Shown here: positions 47,201-55,472 of the stretch, piece by piece
How the letters are laid out: each line of letters starts with the position of its first letter
Position numbering within the stretch: position 1 is the first letter of the stretch
Assembly: GCF_014522305.1 (NCBI RefSeq)
Contig: NZ_CP041982.1
Span: 67,001 to 131,000, forward strand
Source: Lactobacillus sp. PV034
Lineage (GTDB): Bacteria; Bacillota; Bacilli; Lactobacillales; Lactobacillaceae
Direction of reading: 5' to 3'
Length of the DNA: 64,000 nucleotides
Program-made: the position numbers and the translations under genes
Notes under the pieces: generated by a model
Database searches by the model: none
Told to the model about the DNA's origin: nothing
The model's input: only the letters and a program-made list of their open reading frames with translations

Positions 47201-48703
47201 TTTGGAATGTTGGATATTCCAAGTCATCAAGGACAAAAGCCAATGAATTTTGACTTAGCAGAATTTTCTCCAGCAGTTATGATTGGAAGTTCCGGCTACG
47301 GTAAATCCATGGCTTTACAGACTTTAATTTTAAATTTGGCAAAAGAAAATTCTCCTGAACAAATGCAATTCTATTTACTTGATTTTGGAACTAATGGATT
47401 ATTGCCACTTCGTAATCTGCCCCATACTGGTGATATAGCTGGTTTTGAGAATCGTGAGAAATTAATGAAGATGCTTCGTATGCTTGAACGTTTGATTGAT
47501 ACGCGTAAAGCAATATTCGAAGAAGCAGAAGTATCTAATATCACACAATATCAAAGAGAATCTGACCAAGAATTACCAATTGTTTTAGTAGCAGTAGATG
47601 CTTATGATACGGTCGCAGAAGATGATTCAAGAGAAAGAATTGATTTTGTCTTAAATCGTCTAATTAGGGAAGGGCAAGCACTAGGCATTTACACAATTAT
47701 TACCGCCAATCGGTATAGTAGTTTAAGAATGACAATGACAGCAAATATTAATAAGCGTATGAGCTTATACATTGTGGATACTGATGAGTTTAAGAATATG
47801 CAAGGATATAATGCACTAACTCAAGAAGCAATTCCAGGACGAGGACAGGTAGAAGACGATGAAATGTTAGCATTTCAGGTTTATGTACCAACGTCAGCAA
47901 CTGATGGCCTAGAAAGTATTAAAGAGATACAAAAAATTTCTAGAGAAATGACTATTAATTGGCATGGTAAATTACCTAGAAAAGTACCAATGCTGCCAAA
48001 ACAAATTAGTATGAAGATGTTTTTAGATAATAAAAATGTCAAGGATATGCTTAAAACTCAAAAATTACCATTAGCATTTGATAAAGAGAGTGCCAATGCC
48101 GTTGGATATGATCCAGAGAGCGTGAAATATTTTATGGCTTTGCATGATACTCCAGAACAGGCTGAATACTTTGAAAATACATTATTAACTGATTTAAATA
48201 TGTTAAACAGTGAATCTCAAAAAATATTATTTGATCTAAAGGGAAAACATCAAGATATTCAAAAATATTTTGATAATGTAATTCAAGCTGATCAAGTGGG
48301 ATTAATTATTAAGCAAATGTGTAATGAAATTGAGAATCGAAAGCAAATAGGGTTTGAAAAGAGTATCTACATTTATATCCCTGATGCTGAAGAACTTGGG
48401 ACTAAGGTAATGGCATCTGTTGATGATATATCTTTATTATTAGATGAAGCCCATAAAGTTGGTATATATCTAATCTTTTCTGCTAACCAAAAAGCAATGT
48501 ACAGTACATTTTCTGATATTGGTAAACTTCTTAAAAATAATATTCCTGCTGGATTTATTGGTTCGAGAATGGCAGACCAAGAATTTATTAAAATTAAAAC
48601 ATCTTATAAAGAACCAATTATTGAATCAGATGAAAGTAATTTCTTTATTGGAAGAGATGTAGTTAGAACAAAATTAGTTAGTGAGGTAAATCTAAATGAG
48701 TAA
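44189..48703 (+). CDS. essC: T7SSb motor ATPase EssC
   Basis: The 1504-residue FtsK/SpoIIIE-type ATPase powers export. Order: two FHA-like domains (1-210), a pair of membrane helices (about 245-290), then a DUF-type region, ATPase D2 with Walker A GTTGSGKSE (about 682) and Walker B LFLISDEFAEL (about 800), D3 with GSSGYGKSMAL (about 1033), and a last domain (about 1260-1504) without a recognisable Walker A. In Staphylococcus and Listeria the EssC C-terminus varies together with downstream effector genes. AGGAGG precedes ATG 44189. Confidence 0.96.
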   Translation: MNLKEISDLFAEPQTSIDDRKIDKSDVVWDVFILKNNFSHLELGINQTIQLGADELSTTDNQVKLNGKVINLNTGVNYQASSSIYVMPHRDLKVYTTNLPHTAILLGDNFGDIRYQTSAFLKITPEADNSDYQVQVFAHESQLYWQGKKANEIDDQFKIGDQLYLDGLLIERREFQFKLTPLRNDIKLNIDHLLSTRTISEYPEDFPNFRRSPRIYLREPDEHLQLENLPAKQEAPRSAVMQMIVPPIGMVVASGLVSVLSGGSGLIILGMGSASVLTAAFSVSSFFGNRKEINHKNKTAQAAYENYLLDFTGKLDALNREQKAVLHYNYPSMDQLSLMMKHYDSRLYERMTSNDDFLTVSLGYGELPISYQFDHQKQESKVASSLEKFIEKNVIEPYSTVKNVPITVPLRNTTLGLVGNQSALRQAIQTTLFQIAAFHSYHDVQFIAILNESEYHNYWQEWRWLPHFQIESLNLRGLVYNAQTRDMVLNSLYQLLVKRRQEVREHRNSHEQLQFKPNLVLYIQDESWLTGHSLNEFLMEDMGQYGVTVIWAKDTKAMLPETVTTLVDYRSTKLGTVINQDHEYLNLDFTPHAYPHTYPMDKAIKRLANLNHVEVEKNSIPDSITFLDLYHAKNVADLHILNRWQKADTSKTLAVPLGLRGKDDIVDLNLHERAHGPHGLIAGTTGSGKSEVIQSYILSLAVNFAPEDVGFLPIDYKGGGMANLFAKLPHLMGTITNLDGAGTERALKSIRAELNKRQEWFRKYHVNNINAYTKLYKKGKTITDPEEKKNYPDQPLPHLFLISDEFAELKANEPEFMDELVSTARIGRSLGVHLILATQKPSGVVNDQIWSNSRFKIALKVAEPADSKEIIHTPDAASITQPGRAYLQVGNNEIYELFQTAYSGASYQPDREEDQKMDNRIWMINHLGQAELLTTDLSEEDQEEQVDEDITQLDAVVDEVVKESKAAKSVIPLKPWLPPLKEVIHGPEIDWREEWKKERTLSAPFGMLDIPSHQGQKPMNFDLAEFSPAVMIGSSGYGKSMALQTLILNLAKENSPEQMQFYLLDFGTNGLLPLRNLPHTGDIAGFENREKLMKMLRMLERLIDTRKAIFEEAEVSNITQYQRESDQELPIVLVAVDAYDTVAEDDSRERIDFVLNRLIREGQALGIYTIITANRYSSLRMTMTANINKRMSLYIVDTDEFKNMQGYNALTQEAIPGRGQVEDDEMLAFQVYVPTSATDGLESIKEIQKISREMTINWHGKLPRKVPMLPKQISMKMFLDNKNVKDMLKTQKLPLAFDKESANAVGYDPESVKYFMALHDTPEQAEYFENTLLTDLNMLNSESQKILFDLKGKHQDIQKYFDNVIQADQVGLIIKQMCNEIENRKQIGFEKSIYIYIPDAEELGTKVMASVDDISLLLDEAHKVGIYLIFSANQKAMYSTFSDIGKLLKNNIPAGFIGSRMADQEFIKIKTSYKEPIIESDESNFFIGRDVVRTKLVSEVNLNE

Positions 48704-49121
48704 AAAAGCTCAAGGATTACAATTGATTGCTGAAGCAAATGCTTTAGTTGCTGCAACAGATACTCTAAATATGCAAAAGGCAGCTATAGATCAAAAAATA
48801 TCTAGATTAGAAACAGCTATTTCAAACTTAGATTCTTTTTTAAATGATATTCAAGATTGGAAAAATAATGTGAATAAGTTAGTAACAAACAATAATAATG
48901 ATTTTAAAGGAGACCGAAGAGATAAATTTGATGACTATATAAATGACGCAACAGATGCGGTAACGAGCTGGTCCAATAAACATGATGATAATAAAACACA
49001 GATGCAGCATAAATTAAATGAACTTAAAGATAAATCTTCAAGTCTTTCGTCATCTATCTCTGAATTAAGCGCACAAGCTGCAAGCTTATTAAGAATGGGA
49101 TCACAATTAATTAATGAATAG
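48696..49121 (+). CDS. Small helical T7SS partner (DUF5082/YwqH-like)
   Basis: The 141-residue, all-helical protein (MSKKAQGLQLIAEANALVAA, then LETAISNLDSFLNDIQDWKN and a Ser-rich helix SSLSSSISELSAQAASLL) resembles the YwqH/DUF5082 helical partners that pair with LXG domains to form the export signal. It overlaps essC by 8 bases, so it is made together with the motor. The assignment is by fold pattern and position. Confidence 0.65.
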   Translation: MSKKAQGLQLIAEANALVAATDTLNMQKAAIDQKISRLETAISNLDSFLNDIQDWKNNVNKLVTNNNNDFKGDRRDKFDDYINDATDAVTSWSNKHDDNKTQMQHKLNELKDKSSSLSSSISELSAQAASLLRMGSQLINE

Positions 49122-49129
49122 GAGAAAAC

Positions 49130-49792
49130 GTGAAAAATCAACAAGAATTATGGTATGAATTAAATCCCGAGATTACTCCTGAGAGTTTAATAAATAAAGT
49201 TTGTTTAAGTATTTCTAGTGATATTAAACAACTTGATTTAATAGTTGAGGGATTGTTACAAAATAAAGAAAGTTTTAATTATCAACCTTTATTTGGAGCT
49301 GATATTCTTGTGTCTTATGATTGGAAAAAATTATCAGTAGTTGTTAAAAGTTTAAACCAGATAGAAGAACTTTCATTATTTCAATGGATTAATTATCTTG
49401 CTAAGATTGATACTATTTTTTCACCTATATTACCCAATGGATCTGTTATTGAAATTGATGGTGAAAAAATAAGTAAAGAGGTCAAAGAAATCTTTGAAAC
49501 GGATGAACCAGGACTAGGATTTTACTTACAAGTTATTTCAAGAAGAGCTACGGTTGAAAATAGTAATGCATATGCGGATTATTTAACTACAATTTGGCCT
49601 ATAGGAATCCAACCATTGTTTCAGCCTATACCAATCAGTAATTATGTAATTAAAAGTGTTATTAATGAAGGATACAAAAATACGTTTGAAGAAAAATATA
49701 CTAACGCTTTAAGATTAGAATCAATAATTAATCAGCGTCATTCAATTCTGTTTGACAATTTATTGGAGGCGACAAAAGAAAATGAAAGTTGA
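49130..49792 (+). CDS. Unknown T7SS-linked cytoplasmic protein
   Basis: The 220-residue acidic protein starts with GTG after AGGAGA. It has no membrane segment, signal or motif I recognise. Visible stretches are LWYELNPEITPESLINKVCL, SLFQWINYLAKIDTIFSPIL and LPNGSVIEIDG. Its place between a helical partner and an LXG effector, overlapping the effector start by 11 bases, suggests an effector-specific chaperone or adaptor, comparable in position to EsaE in Staphylococcus. This is inference. Confidence 0.6.
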   Translation: MKNQQELWYELNPEITPESLINKVCLSISSDIKQLDLIVEGLLQNKESFNYQPLFGADILVSYDWKKLSVVVKSLNQIEELSLFQWINYLAKIDTIFSPILPNGSVIEIDGEKISKEVKEIFETDEPGLGFYLQVISRRATVENSNAYADYLTTIWPIGIQPLFQPIPISNYVIKSVINEGYKNTFEEKYTNALRLESIINQRHSILFDNLLEATKENES

Positions 49793-51416
49793 TGTAAGCG
49801 AAGTTATAAATATTAAAAATCAACTTAATAATCTGAAGAATACAATATTAGGGCAATTTGAGGACGCGGATACTAATGCTCATCAAATTGTGAATTCGGA
49901 TTGGTTAAGTGGACAAACTAAACAGGCAATAAATGCTGAATTCAATAATTATAAAATTCCAATGCTTACAAACCTTGAAGACAGTTTAATAGAATTAACC
50001 GAGAGCTTTGATGAGACAATTAGCAAGTTTAAATCTATAGTTCATGAAAATAATGAAAGTGCAGTTATTGATACTAGTGCCGTAACTTCATTAAAAGATA
50101 CGCTTAAATCAAATGGTGAGGATCTAGATGAATTACATGATTCTGCAAAGAGTATTTACCAGAGTGTTGATGATATTATTAAAATTTCAAATCCAAGTGT
50201 AAGTAAAATTAAAAATCAATTTTCAAAGGCAAAGACTGTGCTGACACATACCAATGATTGGATGGATACTTTTAATTCCATAAGCGATCCTTATAAGAAA
50301 ATAGGTGAAAAATTAGATAATCAAAAGGTTGTAATAGGAAAATTAGCTTCTGCATTATCAGGTGGTTATGCTCATATTGGTAAAGGTTCTTATGTATTCA
50401 GTACAAAGTATCTACAAGATACAGAAAAGTTTGACGAAAAGGTTAAAAAACAACTTATAAAGAAAACGCCCGCTTTAGATATTATTGATGGTAAAAATAT
50501 AAAAGCTTCGGAATTAAATGATTTAGTTAATTTAATTGGTGAAGTGAAGAATAATGGAAATAAAATTTTTAAAGCTGGAAAGACATTAAAAAAAAGGTTT
50601 GCCGATCTTTTTGTTATAGCGGCTTTGACTAAAGATGAGAAGGGAAGAATTGGTTTTAGAATAGTTGGGGACATGGTAAAAGCTTATGAGATGAAAACCA
50701 AAAAAAATGTTCCCAAGGGTATTATCAAATTACTAGAACATATGGATCAAAAATATATTGTTGATCGATTAACGAAAAATTTACCTAAATCTTCAGTCTC
50801 TAAAAGAGGATTGCGAGTTCTAGTTAATATTAGAGGGGAATTTGTTAAAAACGGTGAAACGTTAGCAAAGAAACATTTACATGTAATTGATAGCCGTCAA
50901 TTGTATAAACCTAAATCAACTCGTCTAAAATCTTATAAAAAATCTGCTCTCAAGGCAGCTAAGGATGAAGTAGATTTTAAAGGGATGTGGAAAGATTTTA
51001 AAGATGCTAAAGGTTTGAAGAAAATTTTACCAGGTTTAAATATTGGAGCCAAAGTACTTACTGTAAGTGGTAGTGTAAGTAGCTCTAATAAATTGGCAGA
51101 TGAATCAAAACTAAAGGGAAATTGGAAAGGAGCGAGTGTAGCAGGAGGAGTAGCAATAGATTTGGGGACGGCAGCTGCAGAAGCTGGAACTGCAGATTTA
51201 ATTACTAGTGGACTTGTTACACTTGCCGGTACAGGATTAGCAGCAGCGGGAGTAACAGTTTCTGCTCCTGTTTGGGTCACAGCCGGAGCTGTAGCTGCTA
51301 CTGGAATCGGAGTTGCATATATTACTAGCAAGATATCTGATAAACTCGATTTGGGAACCAAAGTAAAGAAAACATGGAATAATGTACTTAGCTGGGGAAT
51401 GAAGCATTTTAAATAG
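49782..51416 (+). CDS. LXG-type effector with glycine-rich membrane-active C-terminus
   Basis: The 544-residue protein begins MKVDVSEVINIKNQLNNLKN and continues as a long helical LXG-like domain (about 1-200) with DWLSGQTKQAI near residue 45. A middle region (200-430) is basic. The C-terminus is Ala/Gly-rich and hydrophobic (GASVAGGVAIDLGTAAAEAG, then GLVTLAGTGLAAAGV and VTAGAVAATGIGVAYI), with glycine-zipper spacing as in pore-forming T7SS effectors TspA and TelE. I chose ATG 49782 after GGAGG 49765-49769. The next gene is a candidate membrane immunity protein. Confidence 0.78.
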   Translation: MKVDVSEVINIKNQLNNLKNTILGQFEDADTNAHQIVNSDWLSGQTKQAINAEFNNYKIPMLTNLEDSLIELTESFDETISKFKSIVHENNESAVIDTSAVTSLKDTLKSNGEDLDELHDSAKSIYQSVDDIIKISNPSVSKIKNQFSKAKTVLTHTNDWMDTFNSISDPYKKIGEKLDNQKVVIGKLASALSGGYAHIGKGSYVFSTKYLQDTEKFDEKVKKQLIKKTPALDIIDGKNIKASELNDLVNLIGEVKNNGNKIFKAGKTLKKRFADLFVIAALTKDEKGRIGFRIVGDMVKAYEMKTKKNVPKGIIKLLEHMDQKYIVDRLTKNLPKSSVSKRGLRVLVNIRGEFVKNGETLAKKHLHVIDSRQLYKPKSTRLKSYKKSALKAAKDEVDFKGMWKDFKDAKGLKKILPGLNIGAKVLTVSGSVSSSNKLADESKLKGNWKGASVAGGVAIDLGTAAAEAGTADLITSGLVTLAGTGLAAAGVTVSAPVWVTAGAVAATGIGVAYITSKISDKLDLGTKVKKTWNNVLSWGMKHFK

Positions 51417-51427
51417 GAGAATAAAAC

Positions 51428-52111
51428 TTGAAAACTAAACAACTTTTTAGAAAACAATTGTATAATGCTACAAAAAAATTAAATTTAACAAAAGGAAGTA
51501 ATGAAACTTGTTTATGTATTACTGCTTTCATAGTTGTTTGCCTATTGTTTGGTGATTTTCCCATAGATCTTTTAACACATAGCTGGAAACTAATTTTAAC
51601 TATTTTCTATAGTATAACTTTATTTTTATTAATAATTTCCCATTTCTTTTGGAAACGCTATAGTGAAAGTAAAATTGCAGGTCTTTTTGAAACCATAGCT
51701 GTTTATGGGGATACACCAATAGTTATTTATGTCGGTGGCTGGGCATTAGGAGTATCTACAAAAGTAATTGTTTTTGTAACCCTTTTAGCTCTTTTTTATT
51801 ACTTTATTACTTTATTTGTAGCTTTTCAGTATGAAAAAAAGGGCGATAAAGAAAGACCTATTGCGAAATGGTTAGTATTGGGACCCATGGTTATTTTAAT
51901 CTTTAGCATAGCATTAGGAGTAGTTACACAAAAAGAAATCTTTATGAATATAGGCTTAGCTATGTTGGGGTTTATAGCAACATTTAGAGTAGTACCATAT
52001 TTTTTTATTATGAACTTTCCTTATAAATTAAAGTTACGAGAAGAGTTTGGTCCTAAAGATATTGAAACAAGTAGTATTTTTATAAATAAAAAGAAAAGTG
52101 AGGAGAAATAG
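51428..52111 (+). CDS. Multi-pass membrane protein, candidate immunity to the LXG effector
   Basis: The 227-residue protein starts with TTG, 6 bases after AGGAGA. It has about six hydrophobic segments: CLCITAFIVVCLLFGDFPI, LILTIFYSITLFLLIISHFF, FETIAVYGDTPIVIYVGGWA, VIVFVTLLALFYYFITLFVA, WLVLGPMVILIFSIALGVV and IGLAMLGFIATFRVVPYFF. Immunity proteins of membrane-depolarising LXG toxins are polytopic and lie directly downstream, as here. No family is recognised, so the role is inferred. Confidence 0.6.
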   Translation: MKTKQLFRKQLYNATKKLNLTKGSNETCLCITAFIVVCLLFGDFPIDLLTHSWKLILTIFYSITLFLLIISHFFWKRYSESKIAGLFETIAVYGDTPIVIYVGGWALGVSTKVIVFVTLLALFYYFITLFVAFQYEKKGDKERPIAKWLVLGPMVILIFSIALGVVTQKEIFMNIGLAMLGFIATFRVVPYFFIMNFPYKLKLREEFGPKDIETSSIFINKKKSEEK

Positions 52112-52112
52112 A

Positions 52113-52556
52113 ATGGATTTAATTTCAGTACATGTTGAAGATATGATGACAATTGAAAAACGTTTGAAGGGAGAACAATTTGCCGATTTAGTTGAAGATA
52201 TTAGCCAACTCACTTTTGGAGAAGGGGTATATCAAATAGGCCCTACCATAATTTCTATTCCAACAGAACATTTTTTTGATGAAGAGATTGATTTTAAAGC
52301 CTATGTACCAGTTAGTCAAGAAGTCGAAGTTGAAGGCAGTGAATTTAGTTGGCAAAATGTTCTAGATATTCCTAAGGCTATTTCTTCAGAAATGAAATTT
52401 AATGATCAAGTTAGTGAAGAATTTAGAAAGCTACGTGAATATCTTGATGATAATAGTAAGCCTGTACCGGAAAGAATATTCTTAATTATGACTCCAGTAT
52501 ATACAGATTACTGGGTAAATATTGTGGTGCCTTTAGAAGATGTAGTGGAAGAATAG
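52113..52556 (+). CDS. Small T7SS-linked protein, paralogue A (DUF5085-like)
   Basis: A 147-residue acidic soluble protein (MDLISVHVEDMMTIEKRLKG, IDFKAYVPVSQEVEVEG, ending IFLIMTPVYTDYWVNIVVPL). The pattern of a two-strand/helix unit ending in an 'I-V-P-L' strand resembles GyrI-like/DUF5085 proteins found beside LXG genes. The gene after it has the same length and layout. ATG 52113 follows AGGAGAAATAG. Exact function unknown. Confidence 0.6.
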   Translation: MDLISVHVEDMMTIEKRLKGEQFADLVEDISQLTFGEGVYQIGPTIISIPTEHFFDEEIDFKAYVPVSQEVEVEGSEFSWQNVLDIPKAISSEMKFNDQVSEEFRKLREYLDDNSKPVPERIFLIMTPVYTDYWVNIVVPLEDVVEE

Positions 52557-52564
52557 GAAAAATT

Positions 52565-53029
52565 ATGGTTGGATACGAGCAAGCAATAACTGAAAAAAAT
52601 GTAATTGAGTATAAGTGTATTGCAGATATGGATATGATGAATGAGGCATTCCAAGATTTTGCAAAAACAATTAAGGAAGCGGGATACACACCGGTAAAAA
52701 GTATTTTTTATGCTAATGGTGGAGAGATCGATCAAACAGAAAATATTCCTTTACAAATATTTGTTCCCGTAGCAGAAGATTTTCACGGAAAATTACCGGA
52801 AAACTTCATTTACCGTTCATATTTTCAAATTCGACATTTACTTTCAGTCCGAGTAAAAGGAATGACAAATTTAGATTTTGCACGCGGATTGGAAAAGCTT
52901 GGGCAAGCTGTCTTAGAGACAGGGGATTTAGAAGATCCTAATACACCTACTTTTTTTGTTTTTCATGAATTAAATGGCGAAATTTATACAGATATTAGTG
53001 TAGGTTTGCAACGGAGATGGGAGGATTAA
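52565..53029 (+). CDS. Small T7SS-linked protein, paralogue B (DUF5085-like)
   Basis: A 154-residue soluble protein (ENIPLQIFVPVAEDFHGKLP, YRSYFQIRHLLSVRVKGMTN, ending IYTDISVGLQRRWED). The central 'IFVPV' strand and the final 'YTDI.V' strand align with the preceding protein, so the two look like diverged copies that might form a heterodimer. It follows 8 bases after copy A. Function not recognised. Confidence 0.6.
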   Translation: MVGYEQAITEKNVIEYKCIADMDMMNEAFQDFAKTIKEAGYTPVKSIFYANGGEIDQTENIPLQIFVPVAEDFHGKLPENFIYRSYFQIRHLLSVRVKGMTNLDFARGLEKLGQAVLETGDLEDPNTPTFFVFHELNGEIYTDISVGLQRRWED

Positions 53030-53031
53030 CA

Positions 53032-53286
53032 ATGAAGACTGGGGTAGTACCTGACCGATGGGAACAAACAGTGTTGATTGCACAGCAAAGTGTAGATAGT
53101 ATCTCAAAAGTAGATAAGATGCAATTTAGTAAGACCGATCTTAAACCGTTTACTGATATTAATAAGGTAATAGGCAGCTTTAATTTAGCCGTTAGTGCTT
53201 TAAAGCAGCAAACAGATGGGGAAACAGATAATCTTTTGTGTGTTGGATATAATAAACAAATTGATGATGTTAATTATGGTAAGTAA
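53032..53286 (+). CDS. Small helical protein, possible LXG partner
   Basis: An 84-residue protein (MKTGVVPDRWEQTVLIAQQS, KPFTDINKVIGSFNLAVSAL, ending DDVNYGK) predicted helical, of the size of the small WXG100-like partners (DUF3130/Lap type) of LXG effectors. GGGAGG lies 6-11 bases ahead of ATG 53032. No W-x-G is present; the assignment is tentative. Confidence 0.55.
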   Translation: MKTGVVPDRWEQTVLIAQQSVDSISKVDKMQFSKTDLKPFTDINKVIGSFNLAVSALKQQTDGETDNLLCVGYNKQIDDVNYGK

Positions 53287-53348
53287 TTTTTGTAGGGATT
53301 TAATTACAGCAGTTATTAAATGGAAGAATTAAAGGATATTATTAGAGC

Positions 53349-53954
53349 ATGGAAATAATATTTAATACAATTGCGAATATGCATAACCCATATATATTTT
53401 TAATAATTTCAATAATTTGTAGTTTGACATTTGGAATTTATGGTTTGAATGCGAAGTACGAGGTATTACCTTTTATAACATTCAGTCTTTATATAATTGC
53501 TGTTACTATCTGTGTTTTGAGTGAAATGCTAATTTTTCCTAACCTCGCACCTATGGATAAGCATAGTGCTAGAACGGTTTGGAGCGGTCTTGGTTTTTGT
53601 TTAACTTTTCTTTTAAATGGATTAGTTTTGCTACTAATCCTTTTATGGCATATAAGGAAAAACTCTATTAAATATGTTACTAATAACAAAATTATTTTTA
53701 ACAGATCATTTTTATTAGGAGCAATTACAACATTTTTCAATGTAGGGATAGCCGTGTTCGCACTTGTAGGAATGGGGCTAATGGAGGAGCTAGTATCATT
53801 CAAAGGCCCATTGGCATTATTATATTTAATTCCCTTAATTGTTAGTTTTATCCTGGCTCAAAAATCTCATAGTTGGATTATGTCACTTTTAAGATCTGTA
53901 GTAAGAAAGAACTTACCAAAAGACGTAAGACAAAAATTGGTAGGAGAACAATGA
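53349..53954 (+). CDS. Multi-pass membrane protein of unknown function
   Basis: The 201-residue protein has five or six hydrophobic segments (YIFLIISIICSLTFGIYGL, FITFSLYIIAVTICVLSEML, LTFLLNGLVLLLILLWHI, FLLGAITTFFNVGIAVFALV, LALLYLIPLIVSFILAQ) and a basic tail. I do not recognise the family. It overlaps the next gene by 4 bases (ATGA), so the two probably act together. Possible roles are immunity or an accessory of the secretion island. Confidence 0.6.
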   Translation: MEIIFNTIANMHNPYIFLIISIICSLTFGIYGLNAKYEVLPFITFSLYIIAVTICVLSEMLIFPNLAPMDKHSARTVWSGLGFCLTFLLNGLVLLLILLWHIRKNSIKYVTNNKIIFNRSFLLGAITTFFNVGIAVFALVGMGLMEELVSFKGPLALLYLIPLIVSFILAQKSHSWIMSLLRSVVRKNLPKDVRQKLVGEQ

Positions 53955-55033
53955 AAATAAAGAAATTATTTCAAGGAACTTTTGAACAGTCAAAACGTAT
54001 AGCTAAAAGAAGAGAAACATTATTATTTAGTAATGACTATCGGCACATAAATAATAATTCAATTATCTCCCGTTTGTTTGTAGACCTATTATTAGGTGGA
54101 TTTATGATAATGGTATGGGGCTTTATAAGTGCTGGTTTTATGTTACCTAAAGGCAAAATCCCAGAATTGAGGGTCCCAGTAAATGTGAGTTATGGCCTAG
54201 CAAGTTTTCTGCGTCCGGTTCTGATTATTCTGCTTATTTTTCTAGGTTTGATGCTTGTCCGCTGGTTATTACCAATTAAGAATATTGTTATGTCTACTAC
54301 AATTGGGGGAATAATTATGATGCTACTCTTAGTAATTATCATGGTGGCTATGGCTCCAATGTTGGTGCAGTGGACCCTTGAAAGTGGTGGGATTTTTTAC
54401 TTTGTTTTAAGCTGTATTTTAGTGATTGATTTTGAAATTTATCGCTTTAGCTTATGGGTCAAAAAGTCAATAAGCACAATGTATACTCAACCGCTTAAAT
54501 TAAATACATTTGAAAGAATTAATCATAAAATTTTTACCCCAAAAGCACAACTAATTGCCAAGATTAGTAATAGTAAATTTCATCGCTTTATTAGTTCTAT
54601 CTTGATCTTTTTTGATAGATTTAATAAAACCTTCTTTCGTGAAGAAACACACTTACAAGACTATGCCATTGCTACGAGATTTTCTCATTTAGTGACACAA
54701 ATATTAATATTTCTCAGAGTATTAATTATTTCGCTAGTGATAGCTTTAATTGGTATTATTGTGGGGTTAAATAATTCAGTTATAAAGGATTTAAATTTAC
54801 GTATTTTTGTCTGTTTTTTCTTTCCCTGGATGTATTTATTATTATTTGGCTGCTTGCGACTATGCCTTTCAACACGAATTAGTTGGTTTTACATTAAAAA
54901 GTTTTCTAAGCAGTATCGTCTTTACTATAAGATTCCTGATCGCGTTTGGTATTTAAGTGAAAGGCGTGCTGCCAAGCATCCCTCCGTTTACCGTCCAGAG
55001 GATGAAAAAGAAACAAGTTCAAGTGAAATATAA
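53951..55033 (+). CDS. Large polytopic membrane protein of unknown function
   Basis: The 360-residue protein has about six membrane helices (LFVDLLLGGFMIMVWGFISA, LIILLIFLGLMLVRWLL, TIGGIIMMLLLVIIMVAMAP, IFYFVLSCILVIDFEIYRF, LIFLRVLIISLVIALIGIIV, FFFPWMYLLLFGCLRLCL) with a long basic cytoplasmic loop between the fourth and fifth. I chose ATG 53951 after TAGGAG. No family recognised. Co-directional and coupled with the gene before it. Confidence 0.6.
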   Translation: MKIKKLFQGTFEQSKRIAKRRETLLFSNDYRHINNNSIISRLFVDLLLGGFMIMVWGFISAGFMLPKGKIPELRVPVNVSYGLASFLRPVLIILLIFLGLMLVRWLLPIKNIVMSTTIGGIIMMLLLVIIMVAMAPMLVQWTLESGGIFYFVLSCILVIDFEIYRFSLWVKKSISTMYTQPLKLNTFERINHKIFTPKAQLIAKISNSKFHRFISSILIFFDRFNKTFFREETHLQDYAIATRFSHLVTQILIFLRVLIISLVIALIGIIVGLNNSVIKDLNLRIFVCFFFPWMYLLLFGCLRLCLSTRISWFYIKKFSKQYRLYYKIPDRVWYLSERRAAKHPSVYRPEDEKETSSSEI

Positions 55034-55274
55034 AGAAGAATTAATTTATTTATACTTTTTTATAGAAGATATTTGTCGTGTCATACTAATACAAATTCTT
55101 AAATAACCTATATCTTTATCTCTTTTGATAATGATATGGCTTTTTTTATTCCAAAATTACTTTGAAATATATACTTAATTATATAGATATATATGAGTAA
55201 AAATAATATAATTACTTACATTATTTATTTAAAGACAAAAATAGAAAATATATTTAAGGTGTAAGAGGAGAAAA

Positions 55275-55472
55275 ATGAAGAAAAATAAGCGTATCGGAGA
55301 TATTATTTGTTACATAACTTTTGCTCTAGGGATTGTTGGTATGTTCTTAATGCAAAATATCCGTGTCTTTATGGTTATTTTTTTAGTTGGATTAATTATT
55401 AGTTGTCCATTTTATCGTAAATATAATAAGGAAAGAAAGGCGCTTATTAAACAAAGAGCTGAGAAAGAATAA
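55275..55472 (+). CDS. Small two-helix membrane protein
   Basis: A 65-residue protein with two hydrophobic helices (IICYITFALGIVGMFLMQNI, FMVIFLVGLIISCPFY) and a charged tail RKALIKQRAEKE. A good AGAGGAG precedes ATG 55275. Its stop shares one base with the next start. Function unknown. The 240 bases before it are very AT-rich, with a TATAAT at 55207-55212, and no other gene is seen there. Confidence 0.6.
   Translation: MKKNKRIGDIICYITFALGIVGMFLMQNIRVFMVIFLVGLIISCPFYRKYNKERKALIKQRAEKE

Noticed and set aside
29914..55170. Similar AT-rich strings TTTTTTATGCCAAAA (about 29911) and TTTTTTTATTCCAAAA (about 55140) near the two ends of the T7SS island as possible attachment sites.
   Set aside because: The match is short, in very AT-rich DNA, and no integrase, tRNA gene or transposase lies at either border.
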